Below, piece by piece: positions 17,559-26,674 of a stretch of DNA of 64,000 nucleotides (the first letter of the stretch is position 1; every line of letters begins with the position of its first letter). Source of the stretch: an uncultured Acidimicrobiales bacterium (GTDB lineage Bacteria > Actinomycetota > Acidimicrobiia > Acidimicrobiales > CALAML01); contig CALAML010000260.1 of the NCBI GenBank assembly GCA_937925845.1, forward strand, positions 1 to 64,000. Direction: 5' to 3'. Below the pieces are notes generated by a model. The model was not told where the DNA came from. It searched no databases and saw nothing but the letters and a program-made list of their open reading frames with translations. Made by a program: the position numbers and the translations under genes.

Positions 17559-20240
17559 GTGACCAGCCTGCCTTCGCTGTCGGCCCCGAGGGGCCTTCGT
17601 CGGTTCGACGCCCCGCGCGCCGACCTGCCGGTGCGTTGGCTCCTCGCGCTGGGCGCCGCCATCGGCGCCGTCGTGATCGGTTTCCTCACCAGCCAGTTCG
17701 CCACCGTGGCCCTGGCCTTGGCCCTCACGCCACTGTTGATTATCGCCCTGAGCGTCGAACCCTGGGTGTTGGTGGGTACCGCGGTGGCCACGCCCTGGCT
17801 GGCTCGGGTGGTGACCACTTCGGGCATCGCCCCCAAGGCCTTCGACTTCGCCGACTTCGGCATCACCATCGTGGCTCTGACTGCGGCGGTGATGAGCTGG
17901 TTGGCCCGCGACCGCGAGAGCACGATCGAACACAAGCGCATCCTTCAGGCCATCGGTGGCATGGCTGCGGCCATCACCATCTCGGCGGTGGTGAACGTAA
18001 CCGCGGTCGAGCGTTTGGTGGTGGGCCTGCTCCTCACGCTGGAGCCGTTCTTCCTGATCGCCGCCATCATCATTGCCCCACCGTCGCTCGGAGCTCGCCG
18101 AATCCTGTGGCGGTTGATGGCCGTGATCTGCGTGATTCAGGTGCCGATCGCCATTCGCCAATCGCTGTCGAGTTCCGATCCTGATGTGGTCAAGGGCACC
18201 TTGTTTGAGGCCGGTGCCGGTCACCACGTGATGGCCGGCGGGCTGATCGTGGGCCTCTTTGCCGCCATCGGGGTGATGAAGAGCCGAATCGCCATGGCCG
18301 CCATCGCGGTGGTGGTGTTGGTGATTGGCGCGTTGGCTGACGCCAAGCAGGTGATGTTGGTGGCGCCGGTGGCCTTTGTGGGCGCGGCCATCCTGATCGC
18401 CACCCGGAACAACGATGCGGTGAGTCGTCGGCGGGTGGGCCAGGCCCTGTTGTTCACTGTCGCCGTGGCCCTGGTGCTCTTTACCCTTGCGCCGGTCGAC
18501 ACCACGATCGACACCCTGAACCGCACCCGCGATACCGGTGGCGGCAAGCCCGCCCTCACCGTGGCGCTGGCCAACGACCTGGCGTCGAGTCCGCTTCAGG
18601 GTGCGTTCGGCTTTGGGCCGGGGGAAACGGTTTCGCGTTTCGGCTACCTCACCACCATTTTGGAATCGTCATCGGTCGCCGCCCGTCAGGTTGGTTTGGG
18701 GCCGGGCAAGCTCACCCGCTTCTACGACGATGTGGTGTCGAGTTCCGGCTTTGTGGCCGACTCCTCGTTCTCGTCGGGTCAATCATCGCTGTTGGGTGTG
18801 GCTGGCGACTACGGGTTTTTGGGATTGACCGCGTTGTCGGTACTTGGCTGGCGGATCGGTACCACGCTGCGTCGCATCGGCACCCGTCTGGCGCAGTCGG
18901 CGTTGGCCGCATGGCTGATGGTGATCCCGCTGGGGTACGTGTTCGATTGGCTGGAGCAGCCGCCGTTCATGTTGATGATCGCCTTGCTGACCGGTTTGGC
19001 CCTGACCGATACCCAGGCCCGTGACGGGGGCCCCGAGCTGTTCGAGGCTACCAGTCGCCCCTTCCGCGAACAGGTAGCCACCAACCTGGCTTTGATCGTG
19101 GCCCTGGTGGCTCTCTCGATTGGCAGTGCCGCCTTTGCTGCGTCGACCGCCCCCGAGGTGGAACAGGCCATTGCCCGGATCCGCACCGCCGATGCCGAAC
19201 CGGTGCCAGGCTTCCTAACGAGTGCCGAACGTACCGGCGGCCTCCAGGTGGGCAGCCGCATCCTGCAGCTTGAGGATGTGTCGCGTTCTCAGGCGTTCCG
19301 CGAGCGGCGCGACCGCATCGTCGACCGGAACCCGAATGTCGACCATTCGCTCACGGTGTTGGTGGAGCCCGGCTACGTCGAGATCGATGTACGGGGCGAC
19401 GCCGAGTCGGTTGCCGGATTGGCCCAGCAGTATCGCACCGCTTTCCTTGACGTCTTCCACTCGTTGCGTCAGGCGTCGGTGGCCGACCAACTGGCTAAGG
19501 TCGACGAGCTTCAGGCCGAGCTCGATGCCAGCACGGTTGGCACATCGCCTGAGGCTGCTGATGCCAGTGAGCGGCGCTTCACCGCGCTGGAGCAGATCCG
19601 TACCGACCTCTTCCTGTTCCAGGCCAACGAGGCCGCTTCGGTGATCGCCGATGGGGTGCCGGTTCAGCAGGTGGCGCCCGGGCGCGGTTTGGCCCGTTCG
19701 CTCTTTGCCGCCGGGTTGATCGGCGCCATGTGGGCGCTCGGCTTTGTCGCCGTTCGATCGTTGCTGGTGGACAAGGTTGTAACCCGGGATGAGATTGTGG
19801 CCCTGAGCCCGGAAGGTACGCCGGTTCAGCAGACCACTACACCGGTCGCCCCCCACAACCCCGAGATCCAGATCCTGGCCCTCCGGGTCGCCACCGCTTG
19901 TCAGCCTCGCCATCGTGGTGCCAATCACATGGTGATCGTTGATGCCCCGAGTGTCAGCACCGCCGAGGGCGAGGAGCTGTGCCGGGTGCTGGAGATGACG
20001 GTTGGGGCTCGGGATCCGCTGCTTGGGCTTCGCTTCGGGTTGATCCCCGAGGCCGATGAAGAGTTGGTCGGCACGGTCATCGCCGTGAAGGCCGGTCACC
20101 TTGACGGTCCGGCGGTGGCTGATGCAATTTCTACCGCTCGACGAACAGGTCTAAACGTACTTGGTGTCCTGCTGTATCCTTCGGTACAGGCGGCATCGGG
20201 TACCCACCGGAAACGCCGTAAACAGGGAGCAAATGCGTGA
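17559..20240 (+). CDS. Wzy-type O-antigen polymerase fused to Wzz-like domain and degenerate BY-kinase-like tail
   Basis: 893 residues from the GTG at 17559, 8 bases after the previous stop. The first ~490 residues have about 11-12 membrane helices and a large external loop (GFGPGETVSRFGYLTT, SFSSGQSSLLGVAGDYGFLG), the layout of O-antigen polymerases/ligases. Another helix (NLALIVALVALSIGSAAFAA), an external region with a coiled coil (VADQLAKVDELQAELDAS) and a last helix (SLFAAGLIGAMWALGFVAV) repeat the Wzz chain-length-regulator pattern. The ~150-residue cytoplasmic end (MVIVDAPSVSTAEGEELCR, NVLGVLLYPS) resembles a BY-kinase without a Walker A motif. Its stop overlaps the next start by 4 bases (GTGA). 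It probably couples polymerisation to chain-length control with the next protein. Confidence 0.8.
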   Translation: MTSLPSLSAPRGLRRFDAPRADLPVRWLLALGAAIGAVVIGFLTSQFATVALALALTPLLIIALSVEPWVLVGTAVATPWLARVVTTSGIAPKAFDFADFGITIVALTAAVMSWLARDRESTIEHKRILQAIGGMAAAITISAVVNVTAVERLVVGLLLTLEPFFLIAAIIIAPPSLGARRILWRLMAVICVIQVPIAIRQSLSSSDPDVVKGTLFEAGAGHHVMAGGLIVGLFAAIGVMKSRIAMAAIAVVVLVIGALADAKQVMLVAPVAFVGAAILIATRNNDAVSRRRVGQALLFTVAVALVLFTLAPVDTTIDTLNRTRDTGGGKPALTVALANDLASSPLQGAFGFGPGETVSRFGYLTTILESSSVAARQVGLGPGKLTRFYDDVVSSSGFVADSSFSSGQSSLLGVAGDYGFLGLTALSVLGWRIGTTLRRIGTRLAQSALAAWLMVIPLGYVFDWLEQPPFMLMIALLTGLALTDTQARDGGPELFEATSRPFREQVATNLALIVALVALSIGSAAFAASTAPEVEQAIARIRTADAEPVPGFLTSAERTGGLQVGSRILQLEDVSRSQAFRERRDRIVDRNPNVDHSLTVLVEPGYVEIDVRGDAESVAGLAQQYRTAFLDVFHSLRQASVADQLAKVDELQAELDASTVGTSPEAADASERRFTALEQIRTDLFLFQANEAASVIADGVPVQQVAPGRGLARSLFAAGLIGAMWALGFVAVRSLLVDKVVTRDEIVALSPEGTPVQQTTTPVAPHNPEIQILALRVATACQPRHRGANHMVIVDAPSVSTAEGEELCRVLEMTVGARDPLLGLRFGLIPEADEELVGTVIAVKAGHLDGPAVADAISTARRTGLNVLGVLLYPSVQAASGTHRKRRKQGANA

Positions 20241-22978
20241 AACGCACCGATTTGGCGCGCTATGTCGATTTGGTTCGACGCCGCTGGCAGATGTTGGTTT
20301 TGATTGTGGCGGTCGTGGTTGGTGCGTCGTTGCTGCAGTCGTTGACCAGTACAAAGCAGTATGAAACCTCGAGCCGGGTCATCATCCTGGAGCAGGGGCC
20401 GGCCGATGTAGTGGTCGAGCGACCCACCCGCGATCTGGGGCGAGCGTTGCAGACGGAGCGCCGCGCCTTGGATAGTCAGTCCCTTCGGGCCGACGTCGAG
20501 GCTCAGCTTCGGCGTGAGGTCGACGTGCGATTCGGCACCCAGTCACCGGACCTGTTGCTGATCACCGCCCGTGACTCTGATCCGGCCGAGGCCGCGGTGG
20601 CGGCCAACGTCTATGCCCAGTCGTTTGTGGAGTTCCGCAAGGCCGAGGGCATTGAGCGTTTGAACGTGACCCGGCGACAGTTGCTGGCCGAGTCGGAGCT
20701 GCTGGATCAGCGGATCACTGCGCTGGAGCAGGCGCTCGACGAGAACCCGGGCGACCGGGCCGCAGCGGTTTCGCTGAATTCCCGGGTGGCCCAGCAGGCC
20801 GACTTCCGTGGCCAGATCGACAAGCTCGACTTCCTGATCGCTTCCGAGACCGGTGGCCTCGATCTGGGTGAGGCGGCGACCGTGCCGGCCAGCCCGGTTA
20901 GCCCCCGACCGGTGCGTGGTGCCGCCTTCGCTTTTGTGTTGGGTTCGATTCTGGCTCTGGGTGTGGCCTTGGCTCTTGAGGCGCTCGACGACACGGTTCG
21001 TTCGAGTCGCCGCTTGGCTGGCCTTACCAAGGGTGCGCCTGTGCTGGGTGTGATTCCGCCTTACGGCGGTTCGGCGCCCACCATCGCCACCCTCGACCGT
21101 CCCGACGATCCGGCCACCGAGGCCTACAGCAACCTGCGGACGGCGTTCCTGGCCGTGTTGCGGGATCAGACCCGTCCGATTGTGCAGGTCACGAGTGCCG
21201 GTGCCAACGAGGGCAAGTCGGTGGTGGCTACCAACCTCGCGGTCACACTTTCTCAGATCGGTCTGCGGGTGGCGTTGGTTGACGCCGATCTGCGTAATCC
21301 GAGCTTGCGCCGGTTCTTCCCCCAGCTTCCCGAAACCGGTTTGGCAGAGATTCTCGAAGGCGAGCTTCCGATCGACACCCAGCTTTCCGATGTGGGCGAA
21401 ACCATGGTTCTGCATGCGCTTCCGGCCGGTTTGCCTGAGGCCAGCCCGGCCGAGCTCTTGAGCTCGCCGACCGCCAAGCAGGTCTTTGGTCGAATCGCGG
21501 TGGAGCACGACGTCACCATCATCGATACCTCCACGGTGATCGGTTACGCCGACGCCAACGTGATTGCCGCGCTGGCCGACTTCACCCTGATGGTGGTGCG
21601 GGCCGGCGAGACCAAGTCGGAGCAGGTCCGCCGAGCCTTTGATGCGCTGGCGTTGATTGATGCACGGCCACTGGGTGTGGTGTTGACCGATTCGCGTGAC
21701 AGCGCCGCCGGCACCGAGACCGCTATTGCTCCGGCCCGCCGGATCCGCCGTCGGGGCGCCGATCGGCCGGAGCTGGTCCCCGTGGCTGCGCCCGAGTCGG
21801 CCGGAGTCGCTGATGACGGCAACGTCCGGCAGCTGACCGCCAAAGCCGGTGGTCGTGGTCGACGTGGTCAGGTGGCGGAGGTGGCGGGCGCCGCCAATGC
21901 CGAAGTGCTTCCGATTCAGCCGGATGATCCGGTGCCCACGCCAGTGGCCCTCTATGACGTTGAGGCCTCGGCCGAGCCCACTACGGCCGACCCGAGCGCG
22001 ACCGCCCGTTTGGGCACCGCAGCCGCTATAGCCGCGGTGCAGCAGACGGCCCGCGCCGATGAGTCCGATCCGGCGCCGCGCACGGCGGCCAATGTTCCCC
22101 CGGCCCCACCTCCGGAGACGACGGTTCGCAAGCCCGAGGCCGCTCCCGCCCCGGCGCCGGCACCAAAGGCGGATCCTGCCGCGGACACCAGAACCGTCCC
22201 TCTGGTTGCCCCTACCGATAGCGAAACTCCAGCCGCATCACCGACACAGGCCAAACCAGCGGCGCAAAAGCCTGCGGAGCAGAAGCCCGCGGCTGCGGCC
22301 GCGGCTCCACCCAAGAAGCCGGCCTCCAAGGCTAAGCCCGCTGCGGCAGCGCCGAAGGGTCAGAAGCCCGGGGTTCAGAAGCCAGGGGTTCAGAATCCAA
22401 AGGGCCAGAATCCAAAGGGCCAGAATCCAAAGGGCCAGAACCAGAAGGGCCAGAACCCAAAGGCCAAGGCTGCTCCGGCGAAGTCGGCTTCACCTCCGGC
22501 CAAGTCAGCAAAGGTTGATCCGTCGACCACCACGCCGGGTGCGGTTCCCAAGAAGCCAGCCACCAAGTCGAAGACTGCGCCCGCAGCGTCGGCAAAACCA
22601 TCCAGCCCAGCTAAGGCCGCCCCTGCAAAAGCGGAAAACGACAAGGCGGCGGCTAAGCCCCGCGGCGCGACATCCTCTTCAGGCACTCCGGCATCAGGCG
22701 ACAAGTCCTCGGACTCTTCACCTCCAGCCGCTTCCGATGCCGGTCGTTCGCCAGTGCCCCCGCCGCCACCCCGCATGACCAAACAGCAGGCTCGCGCTGC
22801 TCGACGCCAGGCCGGTAAGACCCAGGCTGATAAGGCCCAGCCCGGAATTGATCTCACCGAGTCAAAGTCGGGTTCGGCCGCGGCCAAGCGGGCCAAAGAC
22901 GGCGCTGACAAGGCCAGTGAGGGTGCCAGCCAGGCTAAGGACGGGTCGCCATCGAAGCCCCAGGCTCCGCCGGAGTGA
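20237..22978 (+). CDS. Wzc-like chain-length determinant / BY-kinase with long disordered tail
   Basis: 913 residues; GTG start overlapping the previous stop, with AGGGAG ten bases upstream. Two membrane helices (MLVLIVAVVVGASLLQSL; GAAFAFVLGSILALGVALAL) flank a Wzz-type external region with coiled coil (about 60-215). The cytoplasmic kinase has Walker A SAGANEGKSVVATN, Walker A' LVDADLRNPSL and a region matching Walker B (TIIDTSTVIGYADANVI). The family normally ends in a tyrosine cluster that is autophosphorylated. Here, from about residue 500, a ~410-residue Ala/Pro/Lys-rich tail follows with almost no tyrosine and with repeated KGQNP units. It likely regulates chain length and export together with the polymerase fusion. 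The tail may bind partners or the ribosome/nucleoid. Confidence 0.88.
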   Translation: MKRTDLARYVDLVRRRWQMLVLIVAVVVGASLLQSLTSTKQYETSSRVIILEQGPADVVVERPTRDLGRALQTERRALDSQSLRADVEAQLRREVDVRFGTQSPDLLLITARDSDPAEAAVAANVYAQSFVEFRKAEGIERLNVTRRQLLAESELLDQRITALEQALDENPGDRAAAVSLNSRVAQQADFRGQIDKLDFLIASETGGLDLGEAATVPASPVSPRPVRGAAFAFVLGSILALGVALALEALDDTVRSSRRLAGLTKGAPVLGVIPPYGGSAPTIATLDRPDDPATEAYSNLRTAFLAVLRDQTRPIVQVTSAGANEGKSVVATNLAVTLSQIGLRVALVDADLRNPSLRRFFPQLPETGLAEILEGELPIDTQLSDVGETMVLHALPAGLPEASPAELLSSPTAKQVFGRIAVEHDVTIIDTSTVIGYADANVIAALADFTLMVVRAGETKSEQVRRAFDALALIDARPLGVVLTDSRDSAAGTETAIAPARRIRRRGADRPELVPVAAPESAGVADDGNVRQLTAKAGGRGRRGQVAEVAGAANAEVLPIQPDDPVPTPVALYDVEASAEPTTADPSATARLGTAAAIAAVQQTARADESDPAPRTAANVPPAPPPETTVRKPEAAPAPAPAPKADPAADTRTVPLVAPTDSETPAASPTQAKPAAQKPAEQKPAAAAAAPPKKPASKAKPAAAAPKGQKPGVQKPGVQNPKGQNPKGQNPKGQNQKGQNPKAKAAPAKSASPPAKSAKVDPSTTTPGAVPKKPATKSKTAPAASAKPSSPAKAAPAKAENDKAAAKPRGATSSSGTPASGDKSSDSSPPAASDAGRSPVPPPPPRMTKQQARAARRQAGKTQADKAQPGIDLTESKSGSAAAKRAKDGADKASEGASQAKDGSPSKPQAPPE
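22391..22461 (+). repeat. 15-base tandem repeat in the BY-kinase tail
   Basis: Units of CCAAAGGGCCAGAAT are repeated in frame about four to five times, the last ones diverged, and encode the peptide unit NPKGQ. Such near-identical units suggest recent slippage expansion. Confidence 0.85.
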
Positions 22979-22985
22979 CCTCGGA

Positions 22986-24581
22986 GTGACGCCTTCGACT
23001 CGGCCGACGGCTCGGGTGCTACTGGTCGGTCCCGATGGGACGGGAAAATCAACGGTTGCGGCGATGTTGGCTGAGCGTCTGTCCGACGACGCCGTCGATG
23101 TGGTGACCGGCCACTACCGACCGGGCTTGTTGTGGAAGCGGTCGGAGTCGCCGGTGACCGACCCTCACGGTGAGCCGTCACGTCCGTCGGCCTCTGCGTT
23201 GGCGAAGGTGGGAGCGGTGTACGCCGACTTTGTTCTTGGGTATGTGGGGCCCTGGCGTTCGGCTGCAGCCAAGGTGGTGATCCTGGAGCGGGGCTGGTGG
23301 GATCATCTGGTTGATCCGGTGCGCTATCGCTTGCCGTCAGCCGCCAAAGGGGTGGTGCGGACGTTGGGTCGAACGCTGCCGAAGGCCGACATCGTGGCCG
23401 TTCTGGCGGGTGACGCCGAGGCCATCGTCGCTCGGAAACCGGAGCTCGACGTGGCCGAGGTGCAGCGACAGCTCGCCTCGTGGAGGTTGATCGCACCAAC
23501 TGCGGGCCGAACCGTTATCGAGATCGACACCGTAGCCAACGACGCCGACGGAGTGGTCAACAAGCTGTTGGCCGAGCTGGGCCACACAGCCACCGGCCAA
23601 TCCAATGCCGTCCTGGCGGCTGGCGGTGTGGGTTCGTCGGAGCCGGTGTGGCGTTCGGTGCCGGGTACTCCAGCCCGGGTTGCCCTGCGGGCCACGGGCG
23701 GGCCCGATCGTCTGGCCGCGCTGGCGCTGTATCAACCGATGTCGACCGCGGCCAAGGTGGCGGGTCAGGGAGCAAAGCTTGCAGTGCGGGCCGGCTTGGG
23801 CGCCCGGGTGTCGGCGCCGGTTCCTGATGCTGCCGGGCTCTTTGCCTCAGCAGGCGTAGGGTCGGTCGGTGCGATGGTGGCCATGGATTCCTCCACCGAG
23901 GGCCGGGTGGTACTCGGTGCCGCTAGTTCCGGAGTGTTGGTGGCCGTGGCCAAGGTGGGTCGGACCGATGACGAATCGCTGATCAACGAGGGCCGGATCC
24001 TCGAAGACCTGTCGACGGCTCAAACCGTTGGGTTTGAGGTGCCCGAGCTGGCGTTTGCCGGGGTGTGGAATGGTCGACCCTCGGTGGTGGCCCGAGCTGT
24101 CGGTTCGGTTGGTGCACCACCGACGCTGGATGAGGCGCTGGCCCTCGCGGTGGGGTTGGCCGATGTCGACGGCCGCTTCCTCACTCATGGAGATCTGGCG
24201 CCGTGGAACGTTCGCCGCACCGCTGCGGGCCTGGCGCTGGTGGATTTCGAACATGCAGCCTGGGAGGAGCGTCCGCTGGCCGACCTCGCTCATTTCCTGG
24301 TCCAGACCGGCGCCCTCACCGGTGCCCGTCCGGTGGCCGAGACCGCGGCACTGTTGTGCGAGCCAGGCGGCTTGGGTCGCCGCTATCTCGACGCCATAGG
24401 TGCGAGTTCGACGCTCGATCCGGCCACCTTGGTGGCCGACTACGTCCATCGCCAGCTGGAATCGGGGCGGGCATCAACCTCGGCCGAACAGAACTACCTG
24501 GGCGAGCTCGGCCAACAGGTCTCTGCCCAATCCGCTCCAACCGAAGCAGTCATCGCCAAACACGGTGAAGAAATCCTGTGA
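22986..24581 (+). CDS. P-loop kinase fused to aminoglycoside-phosphotransferase-like kinase
   Basis: 531 residues from a GTG 8 bases after the previous stop. The N-terminal part has the P-loop LVGPDGTGKSTVAAML (residues about 14-29), ERGWWDHLVDP and an overall layout like thymidylate kinase. The C-terminal part (about 300-531) is a phosphotransferase/choline-kinase-like fold with THGDLAPWNVRR (catalytic HGDxxxxN, Asp) and LVDFEHAAW (the DFE metal motif). Between them are short hydrophobic segments. Fusions of this type occur in exopolysaccharide clusters, but their substrate is not known to me; a sugar or nucleoside kinase role is likely. Its neighbours suggest phosphorylation of a glycan precursor or of a lipid carrier. 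Confidence 0.78.
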   Translation: MTPSTRPTARVLLVGPDGTGKSTVAAMLAERLSDDAVDVVTGHYRPGLLWKRSESPVTDPHGEPSRPSASALAKVGAVYADFVLGYVGPWRSAAAKVVILERGWWDHLVDPVRYRLPSAAKGVVRTLGRTLPKADIVAVLAGDAEAIVARKPELDVAEVQRQLASWRLIAPTAGRTVIEIDTVANDADGVVNKLLAELGHTATGQSNAVLAAGGVGSSEPVWRSVPGTPARVALRATGGPDRLAALALYQPMSTAAKVAGQGAKLAVRAGLGARVSAPVPDAAGLFASAGVGSVGAMVAMDSSTEGRVVLGAASSGVLVAVAKVGRTDDESLINEGRILEDLSTAQTVGFEVPELAFAGVWNGRPSVVARAVGSVGAPPTLDEALALAVGLADVDGRFLTHGDLAPWNVRRTAAGLALVDFEHAAWEERPLADLAHFLVQTGALTGARPVAETAALLCEPGGLGRRYLDAIGASSTLDPATLVADYVHRQLESGRASTSAEQNYLGELGQQVSAQSAPTEAVIAKHGEEIL

Positions 24582-24692
24582 CCGAAACCAACCCTCCGCG
24601 CCACAGTCCGTGGATACCAGCCGTCAACGTCAGAACAGCACGTCGCCTGAGTATGTCGCAAGAGAATGTCAGCAGAGAATCGGGAGTCGTCG

Positions 24693-25859
24693 ATGAGTGA
24701 CCTGTCGCGTTGTCCGGTGTGTGCCGGGGACCGGCTTGAACGGCTGGTGACACTGGCCAACCTGCCAACCTTGCCTAATGCCGTCTGTGCAAGCGCTTCG
24801 GAATCACAGGCCATGCCTCGGGGCGAGTTGGCGTTGGAGCTGTGTGTCGGCTGCGGTCACCTGTTTAATTCCAGCTTTGATCCGAGCTGTCTCGATTACG
24901 ACGCTCGCTACGAGAACTCGCTGCACTTTTCCGCGGTATTCCAGGAGTGGATCACCAACCACGCGCAGGATCTGGTGACCCGCCACGGTCTGACTGGCGG
25001 GTTGGCGGCTGAGTTGGGTGCCGGTTCGGGCGACTTTCTGGATCTCTTGGTGCAGGCCGGCATGGCCGAGGGTCGGGGGTACGACCCGAGCTATTCCGCT
25101 GAGCGGGTAGCGGCGGTCGAGAACCCGGCGGTAACGATGCGGGCCGAGTTCTTTCCGACCGATGGTTCGGTGCAGGCCCAGCTGATTACCAGCCGGCATG
25201 TGTTGGAACATCTTGAGGATCCGGTTGGGGTGGCCAGGTCGTTGGGTTCGGCGTTGGCCGAAGGGGGTGTGGTGTATCACGAGGTGCCCAACGGCGACCT
25301 GATGGTGCGGGATCTGGCGCTGTGGGACCTGATCTACGAACACGTCTCCTATTTCACCCAGAGTTCGTTGCGGGAGTTGTGTCGGCGGGCCGGGTTGGCT
25401 CCAAGTTCGGTGCAGGCCCATTTCGGTGAGCAGTTTCTATCGGTGGAAGCGCGGGGCGATGCCTCGGCACCGAACGAACCGATGGTGGCGGCGACGGCGT
25501 CGGAGCTGGATGCCGCTCGGGCCTTTGGTGATCAGGTTCGCAGCCAGATCGATCGGTGTCGGGCGGAGCTCGGCTTGGCGTTGGAGCAGGGTCCAGTGGT
25601 GCTGTGGGGTGCGGGCTCGAAGGGCACCTCATATCTGAACCTGGTCGACGCTGATGCCGCCGCGGCCGGCGCCATCGACCTCAACCCACGCAAGCACGGC
25701 ACCTTTGTGGCCGGCACCCCGCACGAGATCAGCGGACCGGATGCGTTGGCCGAGCTGAACCCGGCCACAGTGTTGGTCGCCAACCCCATCTATCTCGATG
25801 AGATCACCGAGCAGGTCCACCAAACCCACCCCAACGCTCAAGTAACCCCAATCTGGTAG
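24693..25859 (+). CDS. Zinc-ribbon C-methyltransferase (SAM-dependent sugar methyltransferase type)
   Basis: 388 residues from ATG 24693 with GGGAG eight bases upstream (an upstream ATG at 24666 lacks a ribosome site). An N-terminal zinc ribbon (CPVCAGDR ... CVGCGHLFN) is followed by the SAM-binding motif AAELGAGSGDFLDLL and HVLEHLEDPVGVARSL. The C-terminal domain has VVLWGAGSKGTSYLNLVD, as in the NDP-hexose C-methyltransferase (TylC3-like) family. Such enzymes methylate keto-sugar nucleotides for branched deoxysugars. It ends the glycan operon and faces two strong hairpins at 25875-25978. Its own promoter, if any, lies in the 111 bases after the kinase gene. Confidence 0.88.
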   Translation: MSDLSRCPVCAGDRLERLVTLANLPTLPNAVCASASESQAMPRGELALELCVGCGHLFNSSFDPSCLDYDARYENSLHFSAVFQEWITNHAQDLVTRHGLTGGLAAELGAGSGDFLDLLVQAGMAEGRGYDPSYSAERVAAVENPAVTMRAEFFPTDGSVQAQLITSRHVLEHLEDPVGVARSLGSALAEGGVVYHEVPNGDLMVRDLALWDLIYEHVSYFTQSSLRELCRRAGLAPSSVQAHFGEQFLSVEARGDASAPNEPMVAATASELDAARAFGDQVRSQIDRCRAELGLALEQGPVVLWGAGSKGTSYLNLVDADAAAAGAIDLNPRKHGTFVAGTPHEISGPDALAELNPATVLVANPIYLDEITEQVHQTHPNAQVTPIW

Positions 25860-25874
25860 CTCACCAAAATGCAA

Positions 25875-25917
25875 AAGTTGGGGGCGTTTGGGTTCAGGTT
25901 CCAAACGCCCCCAACTT
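25875..25917. terminator. Perfect 17-bp hairpin, convergent intergenic terminator
   Basis: AAGTTGGGGGCGTTTGG at 25875-25891 pairs perfectly with 25901-25917 across a nine-base loop, followed by a short T-rich tail (CAATACTTT). It lies between the methyltransferase and the convergent Rpf-like gene. Confidence 0.75.
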
Positions 25918-25935
25918 CAATACTTTCGGTCAACC

Positions 25936-25978
25936 AAGTTTGTACTTTTCGGGGTCTGACCCGGAAAAGTACAAACTT
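25936..25978. terminator. Second hairpin, 15-bp perfect stem plus inner pairs
   Basis: AAGTTTGTACTTTTC at 25936-25950 pairs with 25964-25978; inside there is one G-G mismatch and a further GGG/CCC stem. The plus strand continues TTTTG. With the neighbouring hairpin it forms a double, probably bidirectional terminator. Confidence 0.7.
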
Positions 25979-25990
25979 TTGCCGGTGGAA

Positions 25991-26674
25991 TCAGACGCGT
26001 AGTCCGCACTCGGGCCAGGGGAAGCGGCCTCGTTCCGACCAGAGGGCTCGGGTCATGGCGTCCTGAGCTTCCGGCGGGGCGTCGATCGGGTCGACACCAA
26101 CCAGGTGGGGAAACCAGCGCTCGGCCACGCCGTTCCAGGTTGGGAAGTCGAACTGGTAGGCGCCGCGGTACTTGCCGCTGGGGTTGGTGACCCAGTAGCG
26201 ATCGGTCGATTCGCAGTCGCGCAGCCGTTTGAGGCCAGCATCGCTCACATACTGCTCGACTCGCTTGTAGCCGTAGGGGTCGGCGGCTCGTGCTTCTTCC
26301 TCAGCTTTGGCGGTGAGGAAGCGCAACACAGCGTTGATCTCGGCCTGCTTCTTAGCCTTGGCCCGGCGGTCGGCCCGAGCCTTTGCGGCGCGGACCCGGT
26401 CGATTCGGGTCTGTTCCATGATCTGACGACGCTTCAGCAGAGCGGCGCGGCGGGCGAATTGGACCTGGTTGGTCTTCTTTGCTGCCGCAGCGGTCTTCTT
26501 CGCTGCTGCCGTCTTGGCTTTGGCTGCGGTAACTGATGGGGCTGTGGTGCTGGCTTGGGCGGGCGAGTCCGTGGCTGCGGCTCTCGCAAACGATCGTGCC
26601 TGGACCATCGTGCAGCTGCTAAGAATCACCATCATCACGACAGTGAGGCTGAGCAGGCGTACGCGGGTGAGCAT
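25991..26674 (-). CDS. Rpf-like (resuscitation-promoting, lytic transglycosylase-type) lipoprotein
   Basis: 227 residues from ATG 26674, with GGAGGAA eight bases upstream. Hydrophobic N-terminus ending in the lipobox ILSSC, so an exported lipid-anchored protein. Then a Lys/Ala-rich, Arg-rich region with little structure (residues 40-140) and a C-terminal ~75-residue domain, LRDCESTDRYWVTNPSGKYR GAYQFDFPTWNGVA, that matches Rpf: catalytic Glu in CES and a GAYQF/TW core. Rpf proteins cut peptidoglycan and help growth and exit from dormancy. Expression of rpf genes in Actinobacteria is often controlled by a c-di-AMP (ydaO) riboswitch; the leader at 26722-26836 may be one. Confidence 0.88.
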   Translation of the reverse strand: MLTRVRLLSLTVVMMVILSSCTMVQARSFARAAATDSPAQASTTAPSVTAAKAKTAAAKKTAAAAKKTNQVQFARRAALLKRRQIMEQTRIDRVRAAKARADRRAKAKKQAEINAVLRFLTAKAEEEARAADPYGYKRVEQYVSDAGLKRLRDCESTDRYWVTNPSGKYRGAYQFDFPTWNGVAERWFPHLVGVDPIDAPPEAQDAMTRALWSERGRFPWPECGLRV

